Notes: a model not told the origin generated them from the letters alone. Counted from the stretch's first letter, positions 1 through 11,639 are shown. The stretch is 64,000 nucleotides of DNA from Ryuthela nishihirai (GCA_038380435.1 JAWZYU010000005.1:32200001-32264000); one strand, 5' to 3'. A program made the numbers and translations.

Positions 1-353
1 TTGCAACATCGATATACCTATCTTCCTTTCAAATGAATACGAACTCAATGACGATTGCAACATCGATATACCTATCTTCCTTTCAAATGAATACGAACTC
101 AATGCCGATTGCAACATCGATATACCTATCTTCCTTTCAAATGAATACGTACTCAGTGGCGATTGCAACATCGATATACCTATCTTCCTTTTAAATGAAT
201 ACGAACTCAATGGCGATTGCAACATCGATATACCTATCTTCCTTTCAAATGAATACGAACTCAATGGCGATTGCAACATCGATATACTTATCTTCCTTTC
301 AAATGAATACGAACTCAATGACGATTGCAACATCGATATACTTATCTTCCTAT
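1..353. repeat. 54-bp minisatellite, about 6.5 copies
   Basis: A unit of 54 bp (starting near TTGCAACATCGATATACC) repeats at 1, 55, 109, 163, 217, 271 and 325 with only a few substitutions. 54 is divisible by three, so a reading frame (195-401) stays open through the repeat, but it only translates the repeat and I do not consider it a gene. The array runs off the left edge of the window. Confidence 0.95.
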
Positions 354-1442
354 TTCTTAGTCTTTTCCTTCCTTTATTTTCTACTTTTTAGGGCCATATA
401 AGAAGATAGTTTTTGTTTTACTTTTTTAATATCAATTGCATTTTATTCTAACGAAATATCAGTATAAGGAATATAATTCGGCCACCTGCTCGATTTCTAT
501 ATACTGATATTTCATTGTATCATCTGTAAGCAAATTGAAAACTAGTCTGGCTTTGAATGAAAGGGATATTTTGATTAATGCATCGGTTTGTTGCAATCAT
601 GCAGATTGTTACTAAGGAGATTACTTTTAATAGCTGTCAACAGCAATGGATGACAAACCATGTCACAACAACAGGACCATTTAAAAGTGCGATTGAAAAG
701 TCCAGAAACGAAAAGCAGAGTCGACTGACTGAGTTAATTCAATTTTGTTGAGTTTGTACAAATGTAAATCTAGAGTTTTTGTTTTCAATTAATCTGAACT
801 CTCGTCTCTCATATAGTTTACGGAGAGGAGATGTAAGTGAATTTCTCAACTAAGCTTCATTCAACGAGAAAATGCTTAGAGAAGACACTAAGCACGAATT
901 TAAATCAAATATTTAACAACCCACAGAAAAGACTTCATCAGAGCAAACGTTTTCAGCTCAGTGCATATTTAACCGCGATATTCTGCTCCAGAGGAAGTCC
1001 TAGAACAACAACAGCCTCTTCGGATAATCCTTAAAACGAACTGTCCACACGTATCCCATTCAAATCACGAAGTAGAAAGTTATCTGTTGCTAATCTGCAA
1101 CACCTGGCTTGATAACGTGATTAATTCCGTCTTGTTATTTAACGATAACCGCATCCTTCGTGTAAGCAAATCGCAACAAACTTTCAGATAATTTAATTGA
1201 TTCCCTTCCAGATTGGAGTTAAAATATGGATATACAAACAGGAAACTCACACAAAAGCTGAGCACAATACAGGCTTGACTCTCATGGTATTAAAGAATCA
1301 AATACTGAAATCATAGATTTGATTAATGGCTAACATCAAAGCAATCATGGAATGTTATTAAAGACTGTTAACAAACCCGAATTTTCAAATAGTTCTCTCT
1401 CGGCCATCTGCTACAAAACACTCAGGAAAACAAATCAGCAAC
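354..1442. other. No recognisable gene
   Basis: AT-rich DNA with only short reading frames (up to about 65 codons) that lack recognisable motifs. I see no element ends here. Confidence 0.6.
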
Positions 1443-1455
1443 ATATGTGCATATC

Positions 1456-1847
1456 AAGGCGGGGGTGGCTCAGTCGGTAGCGCGCCAAGCTCGTAATCTG
1501 TAGTTCCCAGGTTCGAGTCCCAGCTGGATCAGCGTTGAGATTTATCTCCGCAAAATTCCCCGCCCTGCCCACGGTCAGTAGGGGACACCGATGGGCTTGG
1601 AAAGGCCACCGTCCGTCGGATGGGACGTTAAGCCGTGGCCCCCGTGTGCGGGAGAGCCATACCCTGTGCACATTAAAGAACACGCTGGATGACCTTGACG
1701 GGAGGCTACCATCTGTCTCCCAACAGCTGTTCCAGTGGGTCCCCTCCTCCAACCTTCTCTGAGACTTCGGGGTCCATGTGACCTGGCCATTTAGCCCATG
1801 GTGTGCAAAAAAGTGCCGCTCAGAGGTAAAACAACCAACCAACCAAA
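1456..1847 (+). mobile_element. SINE-A copy, full length, with 13-bp TSD
   Basis: Reference copy for the family called SINE-A here. The 5' head is tRNA-derived, with an A-box-like TGGCTCAGTCGG and a B-box-like GGTTCGAGTCC, as in RNA polymerase III promoters. A body of about 300 bp follows, and the tail is an AACC-type repeat (CAACCAACCAACC) instead of poly-A. Perfect direct repeats ATATGTGCATATC flank it at 1443-1455 and 1848-1860, which is the mark of target-primed retrotransposition. Reading frames inside SINE-A copies are incidental. The central stretch (GGGACGTTAAGCC ... GCACGTTAAAGAACAC) reminds me of the conserved core of metazoan MetaSINEs, but that is from memory. Confidence 0.93.
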
Positions 1848-1860
1848 ATATGTGCATATC

Positions 1861-2654
1861 GAGACCACTTACGAAGGCGGTATCCGAAGACTTTCTGACA
1901 AAGAACGTATGAAGAGAAGGGAAGCCTAAACTATGCATAAGTGACACCGCCTGCCGGGTTTTTGCGGAACCTGATCCTGGCATATTCATGTAGTGCAAGA
2001 AAAACAAGGGTTAGGAGTTCTCTGCAGTTTTACAATAATAATAATAGTTTTTTTTAATATATTAGTACGTAAACTGGTAACCTCTAATATTTATTATATT
2101 AAAAACTGAAATATCTAACCTATAAATGCTCAAGGAATAAATTTTATATCATTGGAAATTGAATTTCGTCTAGCTAGCTGTGTTTAAAAGTCTAATTCAG
2201 AAACTAAAGAGAATAAAAGACAACAATTTCGCTCTCTTTGTTAACACGCGAAGGCTTCACTGCAATGCACGAATCCAGGTTTAGAGGGCGCTGCAGCTCC
2301 ACATTTTGCATTGCGTTTATGGAAACTTGGATTCCATGTTTCTGATTTGAAAATAGAGGTGCGTAATCAGATGGCGCAGTGAGGCTTAACTTTCCCAAAG
2401 TTAGTTTCAATGACAATGTTGAGAATGTATTGGTTTTTTTCAATAAAATATTCATTATTATAAAAATAACTGACAAAAAAGTAAATTATGTATTTTTACG
2501 AAAAAATTTGTGAAAACATATATTTTTACATCATAGGCATTTTTTTTTATATTCTCATGGCTTTGTGTGGAATTCTATATTTCTATGGATTTAAGAACCA
2601 TGTTATGTGTATTATGTTATACAGAGCTCTCCCAAATTAAATTAAAGCTCTAGA
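1861..2654. other. No recognisable gene
   Basis: AT-rich sequence. The longest frame (2204-2476, -) has no recognisable motif and no relative in the window. Confidence 0.55.
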
Positions 2655-3156
2655 TGAAAGTTTCCCGAAGTGGGCGATATCGCCCCCTGGGGGGCGCTAG
2701 AACGATCCAGGGGGTCAGTAGTAGCCTCGGATGCAATAGGGGGGGGGGGGTGGAAGCATAAAGAAAGAAGGGAAGATAAGAAAATTTTTAAAAACTGTTC
2801 GTACATGTTTCATCTGTTCTGTAACATGGAGTTAAAGTCGTAATGATTACTTTATTTTCCAAATAAACACAAAATTATCCTTCGTTATCTTAATTTTCTG
2901 CGTGTAATGCGAATGTTACTATGGTTGATTTTAATAAATAATTTTATAATTTCGAGCTTCAAGGTGTCTTATTTACAGCAACATCTTTCTTTACTATGTT
3001 GTAGGACGTAGGTAGAAATATAGATGCATAAAAGAACGCAAATTTGTCACTGCATCTTTCTGTTTGTTCGCTTAAAGAAGGTAGATTTCCAGGGGGGTAC
3101 TGAGCAATTTTTTCCTGAAAAGGGGGCGGTAGGACAAATGAGTTTGGGAACCTCTG
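2655..3156. mobile_element. hAT-like non-autonomous element (decayed)
   Basis: The left end (GTTTCCCGAAGTGGGCG) and the right end (GTTTGGGAACCTCTG) form a diverged terminal inverted repeat of the CAGNGGTTCCCAAA type found in hAT elements. Both subterminal regions are G-rich (GGGGGG runs). Candidate 8-bp duplications CTCTAGAT and CCCTACAC match poorly, so the boundaries are approximate. No transposase is encoded. Confidence 0.5.
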
Positions 3157-3164
3157 CCCTACAC

Positions 3165-3632
3165 GAATTTTTATCTAAATCTTGACTTTCAGCAGCATTC
3201 GTTCAGTATTTAAAAGGTTATGGAAGCTGAATTATTTAACAGCAAAAGTCACCAATTATAAGAATTTATCCCAAAGGCTAATCAAAACAAAAATAACAGT
3301 TGCATGACAAACTGTCTATCAAAACAATTGTACACCGAGAAGTTCGTCTAATATAATGAAATAATGAAATATTAATAATAATTAATATTTCATTTAATTT
3401 TCATCGATTTTCAAGAAGTTTCTTAAGGAGGAGTGTTGCTGTGTTAAATATTCCATCTATCATAACATCGATAATACAGATTAAATTGAATGAAGTTTAC
3501 GATTTAGACACACTTGCTTTTGATCTTTAACATTCAGTGTCTTTCCCATAGAAAAATCATTCTTCAAGATACTGAGTGAATAAATTGGCTTTCCTTTGGC
3601 ATATCATGGGAATTCTTTAATATTTTGGCTCT
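3165..3632. other. No recognisable gene
   Basis: AT-rich sequence between two MITE-like elements; nothing recognisable. Confidence 0.55.
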
Positions 3633-4168
3633 TTAACCCTTTCACGACTAAGAGAAACATTTTTTCCATTTTAAAATTGGTGATTGTCGTATTTAATTAT
3701 AACCTTATCTGCATTTTTTATACAGAATGTCAAAATAGAACGTATGCCGAACGCAATTACGTAAACGGGAACGTTTAGAAAATAAAAACAGAACTGTCAG
3801 GACGCATAATATATGTACTATGTGCAATGTCCATCTTTGCCTCACTACCAAAAGAAATTGCTTCGCAGAATATCATAATTAGCACTTCATTTTGTATAGT
3901 AATTTTATTTCATAATTTTGCATTATTTTAGTTAACATTTTGTTCTAATAAACCAATAAATAAAAGACATTGCATAATAAGCCTAACTATAATTTGTGTT
4001 ATCTTTATAGTCCATTGGGAAAAATATTTCCCATAAAATTCCAAAAAAAATACACATTGTTATGTATTTTTCTTATGATTTTTATTTATTTTACGTCTAA
4101 ACAAACTAAAACAAACAGTTACATACTAATATTTACTCTTAGAAACCTTATGGTCCTGAAAGGGTTAA
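3633..4168. mobile_element. piggyBac-like MITE, TTAA-flanked
   Basis: The left end reads TTAACCCTTTCACGAC (3633). The right end, in reverse complement, reads TTAACCCTTTCAGGAC (ending 4168). TTAA at both ends followed by CCC(T)TTTCA-type inverted repeats is the signature of piggyBac-superfamily non-autonomous elements. The interior (about 530 bp) is AT-rich and non-coding. Confidence 0.72.
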
Positions 4169-4213
4169 CTATAAAATTTGCCCAGACTAGGTCTGGGCAA
4201 ACTTTGTAGTTAA
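4165..4213. repeat. 49-bp TTAA-bounded hairpin next to the MITE
   Basis: Two 23-bp arms (4165-4187 and 4191-4213) are reverse complements with two mismatches and surround TAG. The core is CCCAGACTAGGTCTGGG. Both ends are TTAA, and the left TTAA is shared with the right end of the MITE at 3633-4168. Confidence 0.85.
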
Positions 4214-4963
4214 AGGGTCGTGTAGGAAACTGAAACTCTAAGGGCGGGCCCGCCAAAGAAATATATAACTGATAACGTATACATAAACATGCAAAAAACA
4301 TAAATAAATAAATGAAAAATAAAAAAATAGTGGGAGATTGTATTAAATTGATTATTTTAATGAGAATTCGCTTCATTGAAGTTGGACTTCTTGCCCTCTG
4401 TCCATTTTCTCTTACAAATTTAATTTTCATCAGTAGCTCGCATGATGGGCCTTAGTTTGCCCAGGCCTGCTCTCAAGAAATGGTTCTCCAGCACTGCCAC
4501 TTTGGCCGTTTGATGCCACTAGATAATTTCAATAACTGAAATTAAAAAATAAAAGTAATAAGGATAATTTTTATTTATCACACAAATTCTGAACGAAAAC
4601 AAAATTTTCGGACAAGGGCATCAATATGTATTCAAACTTATATTCACTCAATAGTAAATGCACAGATTATCAGTTGACATAGAATTGAAGAACTGAATTT
4701 TCCGAAAAAATCAGTTTCACCTGGAATGGGACCTGTCTTCCACTTACACGTCGGATATTCTCGCCACTAAACTATCAACGACTGTTCACTCTATCAGCTA
4801 ATTGTGACTTTAAATCTTAGAGATTTTCTTCTCGCTCGTGGCGCCATCTATGGTAGGGGATGGCAACCTCTCCATATTGCTCACAATTAGATGTAAATTG
4901 GAAGTCATATATTAGTTTTTTTCTTAATGCGGCCATAACGAATTTTTCGTGGTCGGTCGGTAC
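4214..4963. other. No recognisable gene
   Basis: AT-rich; the 103-codon frame (4119-4430, -) overlaps the MITE and hairpin and is not a credible gene. Confidence 0.55.
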
Positions 4964-5137
4964 CAGTGGTTCTGAACCTTTTATGCAATGGAAATGCCCT
5001 GGAAATGTGTATGTAACTGGCATACCCCTTGTATAGATAGATAAAACTATAGTTATAGTATAACAATGGTTATTTTTACTTTGTTACTAGATCTAACGAC
5101 TTTTGAGCTCTCACGGCGTACTCCAAAATGTTTTACC
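4964..5137. mobile_element. hAT-like element, relative of the one at 61772
   Basis: It begins CAGTGGTTCTGAACC, a typical hAT terminus. It matches, in opposite orientation, the right part of the element at 61772-62183 (shared stretch around CCTTGTATAGATAGATAAAA here). Its other end (GGCGTACTCC ... TTTTACCGCG) matches the left end of that element. It is internally deleted relative to the 412-bp relative and no clear duplication flanks it. Confidence 0.65.
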
Positions 5138-5509
5138 GCGTATCCCTACTCTGGATAATATAACCTGAGAAAATTGTTCTAAACCAGTGTTTTTCAAACT
5201 CTTTTTTTGACTGCGAACCACAATAAGAAATGCATTTTACATCGCTACTCAGACTCTGATATTTTCTATTCTATTTCAATAAAAAAAAAATTCTGGTCGC
5301 GATCCATTAAATTGATTTCACAAACCACTAATGTGTGGCTATCTCCAGCATGAGAAACGTTCTAGACGTAAAGGTTTTATACGATAAGCAAGCTGTGTTT
5401 GAAAGGGGCGCCGACTAATAAGCCACACTGAAATATAAATACACCTACGTTTAAAAAATACAAAATAATAATTACCGTTATATATATTACACCAAATTGA
5501 AACCCACTA
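5138..5509. other. Possible second hAT-like terminus; otherwise nothing
   Basis: CCAGTGTTTTTCAAACTC at about 5184 resembles another hAT-type terminus, of the group seen intact at 18729. I could not find its partner end. The rest is AT-rich, non-coding sequence. Confidence 0.35.
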
Positions 5510-6942
5510 AACTACTTGGATGACTGAAATTCTGAATATCTTTTATGATAAAGGCATGGGTCCTAAGGATTTTACCAGAGCTATTGTTATCCCTATTTTC
5601 AAAAAAGGTGATCGCAGTTCTTGTGATAACTATAGGGGTATCAGCCTACTCTCTGTTCCAGGTAAAGTTCTTTCCATGATTGTGCTTAATAGAATTAAGA
5701 ATCTGGTTGACAGTCAATTGCGTGTTGAGCAATGTGGATTCAGAAGTGGTAGGGGATGTGTGGATCAGATATTTTCACTTAGGCAGATTCTTGAGAAATG
5801 TTTAGAGTTTCAGAAACCTTTGGTTGCTAGCTTTGTTGATTTCAAAAAGGCTTTCGACTCTGTTGATCGTCATAATTTGTGGTTGATTGTGAAATCATAT
5901 GGTATACCAGACAAGTTAGTTAACATAATGAAAGCTCTCTATAATAACACTGAGTCGTGTGTGAGAGTTGGTAAGGCTTGTAGCAATTGGTTTAGCATTA
6001 CTTCTGGTGTTCGACAAGGGTGCATTTTGTCTCCTTTTCTCTTTAGCTTGATTATTGATTATGTTATGCGAAATTCACTTCAAGGGAAAGATTTTGGCCT
6101 TAAATGGGCTGGAGATACGAAAATTTCTGATTTAGATTATGCTGATGATTTAGCCCTTTTGGCAAATGATGTTGATGAGATGAACTCTTTCATTCGAGCT
6201 GTTGATGAGACTGGGAGTAGAGTAGGTTTGGTTATAAACAGAGAGAAAACTAAAGTGATGAAAATTGGTCAGGCAGGCTGTGATTCAGTTAATCTGAATG
6301 GTTGCAGTCTTGAACAGGTGTCACAGTTTAATTATCTTGGGAGCTATGTAACAGATAATGGTGATGTGCGGAATGAGATTAAAAGGCGAATAGGGATTGC
6401 TGCCGGGACTTTTAAGAATCTATGGAGAGTGTGGAGAAATAGGCGTATACACCTAAAGACTAAAATTAGACTGTATAATAGTTTGGTTCTTTCTAGGGTT
6501 AGTTATGGTAGTGAAACTTGGACACTTTGTAAACAAGATAACAGGAAACTAGATGCTTTTGATTCCAGATGCTTACGCAGTATCTTGGGCATTAGGTGGT
6601 TCAACTTTGTAACTAATGATGAGGTTAGGCAAAGGAGTTTCCAACCTCCTTTAAGCAGCATATTGTGCAGAGAGAGACTCCGTTGGTTTGGCCATGTTGC
6701 CCGTATGAATAATTATAGATTGGCGAATAGGGTTATGAACAATGTGCCTAAAGGCCTCAGAAAGAAGGGGAGATCTAGGATGCAGTGGGCAGACAATGTC
6801 AAACAGGACCTTGTTAGAATTGGTGTGCAGTGGCCAGATCCAGTAGATGTAGCTCAGGATAGACTTGTTTGGAGAACTAAATTGCACGGTCTGGTTCGAC
6901 CTCCGTAGCCGATGGCTGCTTGAGGATGATGATGATGATGAT
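5510..6942 (+). mobile_element. LINE copy 1, 5'-truncated, microsatellite tail
   Basis: A non-LTR retrotransposon fragment containing the reverse transcriptase frame 5520-6908. The 5' end is truncated: homology to the copy at the right edge of the window starts just before the first ATG (ACTTGGATGACTG versus CTTTGGATGACTG). Directly after the stop comes a (GAT)n tail at about 6925-6942, typical of LINEs that end in simple repeats and lack poly-A. Confidence 0.88.
5520..6908 (+). CDS. Reverse transcriptase of a LINE (partial protein, open frame)
   Basis: A 462-residue frame with the ordered motifs of a non-LTR reverse transcriptase: RAIVIPIFKKGDRSSCDNYRG near residue 20, FVDFKKAFDSVDR (motif A, catalytic Asp) near 112, GVRQGCILSPFLFSL (motif B) near 166, and LDYADDLALLA (motif C) near 210. 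A C-terminal region around FGHVARM and RSRMQWADNVKQDL follows, as in many LINE polyproteins. The apurinic endonuclease that normally precedes the RT is missing here because of 5' truncation, but part of it is visible in the related copy at 62272-64000. The ATG at 5520 is an internal Met of the parent protein, not a true start. The frame is uninterrupted, so this copy is fairly young. The clade is not assigned with certainty. Confidence 0.88.
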   Translation: MTEILNIFYDKGMGPKDFTRAIVIPIFKKGDRSSCDNYRGISLLSVPGKVLSMIVLNRIKNLVDSQLRVEQCGFRSGRGCVDQIFSLRQILEKCLEFQKPLVASFVDFKKAFDSVDRHNLWLIVKSYGIPDKLVNIMKALYNNTESCVRVGKACSNWFSITSGVRQGCILSPFLFSLIIDYVMRNSLQGKDFGLKWAGDTKISDLDYADDLALLANDVDEMNSFIRAVDETGSRVGLVINREKTKVMKIGQAGCDSVNLNGCSLEQVSQFNYLGSYVTDNGDVRNEIKRRIGIAAGTFKNLWRVWRNRRIHLKTKIRLYNSLVLSRVSYGSETWTLCKQDNRKLDAFDSRCLRSILGIRWFNFVTNDEVRQRSFQPPLSSILCRERLRWFGHVARMNNYRLANRVMNNVPKGLRKKGRSRMQWADNVKQDLVRIGVQWPDPVDVAQDRLVWRTKLHGLVRPP

Positions 6943-7525
6943 TTATTACTACTATATTAGAATGTTGTTGCAAAAATACATAATTTACTAATTAATTACT
7001 AAGTTTTTACAAAATTAATTACTAAATTTTTAAGAATAAAGAGCAATCAGTCGAATTTTAATTGAAATGATTTAATTAAACGACAGATATATTTCTTTTA
7101 GTAAGATACGTACGTTTGTGTGTTTCTCTTCATGACTATTGCATTCTACCACAGAATTTAAAATTTGTAGCGAAAATATATCGTTGCAATATTGTGATAG
7201 TTGAAGCTTTAAATTTTCTACCTTCAGCGCTGTCTAACGATGTAAATTAAAGCCTTTTGGAGGATTTGAAAAATATGAAATATCATATTTGTTAGTACCT
7301 ATTTAACTCAAAATGAATTTTCCATTTATCTCCTAAAATACAGAGTTATATTTTCCCGCCCACCTGAGGATGAAGGAGCAAACCATTGCTGTCAATCCAA
7401 ACTTCTTAATCATCATACACCACTGGAAAAAGATCAAATTTCTGGCATAAACACATCGCTTGAAATATCGGTTTAGAATTTTGCCATTTTCAACCTTTTC
7501 CGGGCACAATTTCAGATTCTGGGTT
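6943..7525. other. No recognisable gene
   Basis: AT-rich DNA. The 88-codon frame at 7333-7599 (-) runs into SINE-A and has no motif. Confidence 0.55.
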
Positions 7526-7537
7526 ATTCCGAAAGTG

Positions 7538-7919
7538 TTGGGTTGTTTTACCTCTGAGCGGCACTTTTTTGCACACCATGGGCTAAATGGCCAGGTCACA
7601 TGGACCCCGAAGGCTCAGAGAAGGTTGGGGGAGGGGACCCACTAGAATAGCTGTTGGGAGACAGATGGTAGCCTCCCGTCAAGGCCATCCAGCGTGTTCT
7701 TTAACGTGCACAGGGTATGTCTCTCCCGCACATGTGGCCACGGCTTAACGTCTCATCCGACGGACGGCGGCCTTTCCAAGCCCATCGGTGTCCCCTACTG
7801 ACCGTGGGCAGGGCGGGGAGTTTTGCGGAGATAAATCTGAACGCTGACCCAGCTGGGACTCGAACCTGGGAACTACAGATTACGAGCCTGGCGCGCTACC
7901 GACCGAGCCACCCCCGCCC
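7538..7919 (-). mobile_element. SINE-A copy, full length, with TSD
   Basis: Complete copy from the tRNA-like head (right end, CACCCCCGCCC) to the AACCC-type tail (left end, GGGTTGTTTTACC). Flanked by ATTCCGAAAGTG (7526-7537) and ATTCCGAAAATG (from 7920), a 12-bp duplication with one mismatch. Confidence 0.93.
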
Positions 7920-7931
7920 ATTCCGAAAATG

Positions 7932-8708
7932 TAAAGAGTAATATAATAGTTCATCAATACTTATCGAACGAAAAAAGAATTTTAATATATATCTAAAAAC
8001 AAACAATTAACAATTGAAAAATGTTGCATTTTTACCTTGGTGATAGAAAAAATGTCCCACTGGGGAGGGGGGGGGGGAATGGAAACCACATGATCACATT
8101 CCACCGCTAAATCCTTTGCAGCATTCGTTTAAAATTTTGCATTTCTTAAAAATTTCCATCTTTGGACTGCGAAATTAAAATTTTTGAAAGCTTCGGAAGG
8201 TGCGAATTGTAATATTGCATCAATATCTATCCAATGAAAAAAAGAATTTTTTCATTTTACTCTAAAAATGAAAAAAAAAAAGTTGAATGTTACAGAGAGA
8301 CAAAGTAGAAACATTATCTCGTTATTTTGAAAATGAAGAATTCTAATACGATTAAATTAATTAAATGATTACATTACTATCTACAAATGTATTAATTTCA
8401 GAATAGAAATTAGGGAGCTAGAACGAATTTTTTTTCGCATGGGAAGAAATTGCTAGTGATCTATCTTCCTCGAAGACAATTTGTTTGAGAAGTGATGCAA
8501 AAAAAACAAAGTGTGTTTTCTTAAATTTCTGTGTTTTAGAAAGTGTGTGATCAAAACAACGCCGCATAAGGTGAATAATGAATTCAGCTTTATTATAAAA
8601 TAGTGAATTATATAAACTCAGCGGCCACTTTATTGAGTACCACATTAGGTCAATAGTAATTCAGATATAGAACTCAGTAAAATTTTTAAACTTTTCATGA
8701 AAAAAATA
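7932..8708. other. No recognisable gene
   Basis: AT-rich DNA with a G run near 8064-8078; no coding or element signature recognised. Confidence 0.55.
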
Positions 8709-8900
8709 TGCACACGGGGTCATGGCTTAACGTCACATCTGCCGGACGGCGGTCTTTTTAAGCCCATTGGTGTTCCCTACTGACCGGGGTAGGGTGGGGT
8801 ATTTTGCGGCGATAAATCTTAGCACTGGTCCAGCAGGGACTCGAATCTTGGGACGCAGATTACGAACCTCGCACGTTACTGACTGAGCCACCCCCGCCCC
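8709..8900 (-). mobile_element. SINE-A fragment, 5' half only
   Basis: Contains the tRNA-like head and the first part of the body (GGCTTAACGTCACAT to GAGCCACCCCCGCCCC). The tail half is missing and the copy is clearly diverged, including in the B box. Confidence 0.85.
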
Positions 8901-9690
8901 GATGTTAAAGAGTGCTTTGTAGAATGATGTAGAAGATGGTGGAATTAGCAGGCAAAAATATCTTTCAGATATTTATACTTACTAAATCTCATACATTAAT
9001 AATGTGAAGTTGATGGATAAAATGAAGAAAGAAAATGGATATCAAGCACTGCAACAAAGAATATAAAAGTTGTGATCGATTTCGTCCCAACTATTGGAAC
9101 TTTTTTAGTCATATGATAATTGGATAGTTGGATGACGATTTTTGCTTAATAACTGTGATAAAGACATATTAGCTTGTGGAGACAATTTTGTCAATTTTTT
9201 TTTAATTTTTTTGATATTTTGCCTACTTATTTTACCATCTACTACACCATTCTATAAAACACTGTTTTAACATCGTGTAGATGAAATGAATTATAGTGAA
9301 ATAAACAAATGGATTGATATATATTTTGTTTAAATAATTCCTTTTAAAATTAATAAAGCAAGTTAAACCAGAAACAATAACCGCTATACTAGACTTTATT
9401 AACACGAGTAGGAGTATTTTTAGTAGTTCGCGTATTAATTATTAATTTTCGACAATTTTGAAAAATATTTTGTAGAACAATCTAACTTGCTAACGTTTTA
9501 GCGTTGCAACTTTTAAAATATTGAAAACATATTGTTGAAAATCGAGATTTAAATAGATTTGATTGAGATCTTTAAATTATCTTCTGTCACACAATTTTTC
9601 ATAAAAATTCATTTATGAAGTTAGTAAGTTCTGTATGTTAGTTATTCTTGTTGTAACATGGAGCTGTATCTAATACAGTGGCGCTGAGTG
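8901..9690. other. No recognisable gene
   Basis: AT-rich sequence without recognisable element ends or coding potential. Confidence 0.55.
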
Positions 9691-9692
9691 TA

Positions 9693-10352
9693 TATGTTAC
9701 CGCTAAAGTGCAGAAATCAGTTATTCTACAGATTATCTAGGTATTGTGCAGATTAACTAGGGTGATCCGTTAACGTGCGGAAAATTGTTTCATTTCTCAA
9801 ATTACCTACGTAATCTGCAAATTACCTGGATAATCTGCACATTACCTACTAGGCACTCGTTAAAGTGAAAATAAGATCTTTGCTGGAACAACAGGAACGT
9901 TTCTGTACGCTTAAATTAACATAATGTTATTCATCTAGTGTCCGAGAGTAGAGTTGAAACCAGGGTCATCCCTCTGTCAACATGAATCAGTCGTCCGAAT
10001 TATAAAAAACGCCCCCAAAATGAGCAGGCCAAGTGAGAACGAATCATTTTAGTGATTCGTTATCAAGAATGAATCACTTTACCGATTCGTTCTCACTTGG
10101 CCTCCGCTCATCCGGGGCGTTTTTTATAATGCGGACGAGTGAATCACGTGACACGAAGATTCATATTCAAGAGATTCACCACTATGAGAGAAACAAACTT
10201 TTGAACTTTAACGATACGGATGCCGTTAATGTGCACATTACCTAGGTAAAATGCAGAAAACTCTTGATTCCGCACGTTAACGGAGCAAATCAGTTAATCT
10301 GCAGATTAGCTAGGTAATGTGCACATTAACGGCTTTCGAGCTTTAGCGGTAT
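9693..10352. mobile_element. Foldback element with nested inverted repeats
   Basis: The outer ends TGTTACCGCTAAAG and CTTTAGCGGTATACA are inverted. The subterminal parts carry repeated palindromic words (CTGCAG, GTGCAC, CCTAGG, GTTAAC) within AT-rich half-repeats on both sides. The centre is a long imperfect hairpin: arms at about 9990-10058 and 10069-10137, with GCCAAGTGAGAACGAATC on one arm and its complement on the other, plus TTATAAAAAACGCC and its complement. The structure fits a foldback or MITE-type DNA transposon with no coding capacity. No convincing target duplication was found. Confidence 0.7.
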
Positions 10353-10399
10353 ACATTACATTATAATTTTATCACGATATAAATAATTAATATATAATA

Positions 10400-11460
10400 A
10401 TCATGCACATTAATGTATTAAATGTATTTTTCCTTTTCAGCGGTTGACTGTCCACTGCCGAGTCATCCTCCATCCGCTTCCATAAACATCCCATCCATTG
10501 CTTTTCTCCTTTATTTGTTTTCTCTTCTCACTCGTCGTCTCCCATTTCTCATGCTCTCGGTTTTCATTTGGGAAAATTATCTCCATCATTTCCTATCTTC
10601 TGGATATGACCTGCCTGTCTCCATAGACATATATATGAACATGACGACATATTTAAGTCTCGTAGGAAGTCTAATCCAGTCGTTAGTCTTCCTATCTTGC
10701 AAACCCATCATGCTTCTTTCTATACTTCTCTGGGTAACTCTTAACTTATTCACTATCATTTTCGTGAGTGCTTAGGCTCACATGCATAAATCAAGACGGG
10801 TAAGATACACTGATCGAAAGTTGTTTTTTTATCTAATAAAATGTTACTCTTAGTGGTATTTCGGGATTTTTCCAAATGCCATCCATTTCATCTCTGTCAT
10901 TATTTTTATCTCTTCCCAGAAATCATCATGTTTACTAATCTGTTGTACCAAATAAGTAAATGAAGACACCAATTCTATTTCTTTCCCTTCCAAGTCAGCT
11001 CTCGTTGATTTAAAAATTCATTAATCGCTACTTTAGCTTTAAATTCTCTATTAATCCTCAGAATCTATATAATCCTAAGATTTGATTCAGTTGCTTTCAT
11101 AATTTAACTTTCCAAGTATTTCTTCTTAGGTGTCTAAGTTTTCTGAAAACGAAAAGGCAACATCAACAAATCTAAGACGATTTAGTCTTTTTCGTCTGTC
11201 AAGAGCCTTACTTGTTATGTCAGTTTCTTGACTATTTCCTTAAGTACAGTTCTAAATAATTTGGCAGAAATTCCATTTCCTTGTCAATCTCCTTTGAATT
11301 AAAACATTTAATTGTTTCTATAGTAACTGATATATTTTCATAGATATAGAATTGTCTCTTCCATTCCCTCTTTTCACACTTCTAAAATAATCTGGTTTCT
11401 AAGCTAAAGTCTTTTTATAATCTACAAACACAAAGCACAAGTATTTTTGATATTCATCAG
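10400..11460 (-). mobile_element. Decayed LINE reverse transcriptase remnant
   Basis: Read on the - strand, fragments of reverse transcriptase survive between stops and frameshifts. CFVFVDYKKTLA at about 11437-11402 looks like motif A. QGNGISAKLFRTVLKEIVKKL at about 11285-11223 corresponds to the RQGDPISPKLF block of RTE-like LINEs. The weak EDDSAVDSQ stretch near 10440-10470 fits the C-terminal tail of such proteins. The + strand frame at 10422-10775 is antisense to this remnant and is not a gene. Confidence 0.7.
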
Positions 11461-11639
11461 CAGTGTCGGCTTGGGGCAAAGATGTTTGGTGGGGCACTTC
11501 GGCTTGCAGAGGCAGGGTCAGGATGTAGACGCATTACTTAGCGAAATATTTCGGGAGGAAAAATTCAAACTCGAAAAGACATTCATCTTTTCAATTCAAT
11601 TCAGTATGTTGCCCTTGCACTATAAAAATTACCTATATA

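Noticed and set aside
1..401. 68-codon frame through the 54-bp minisatellite
   Set aside because: The period is a multiple of three, so the frame stays open by arithmetic. No start context or domain.
1435..2007. 190-codon - frame and many similar frames (for example 19281-19688, 47064-47327, 52657-53001, 55790-56173)
   Set aside because: They all translate SINE-A, in the same few frames, with ends set by the flanking sequence. SINEs do not encode proteins.
10422..10775. 117-codon hydrophobic + frame
   Set aside because: It is antisense to a decayed LINE reverse transcriptase; hydrophobicity comes from reading the complement.
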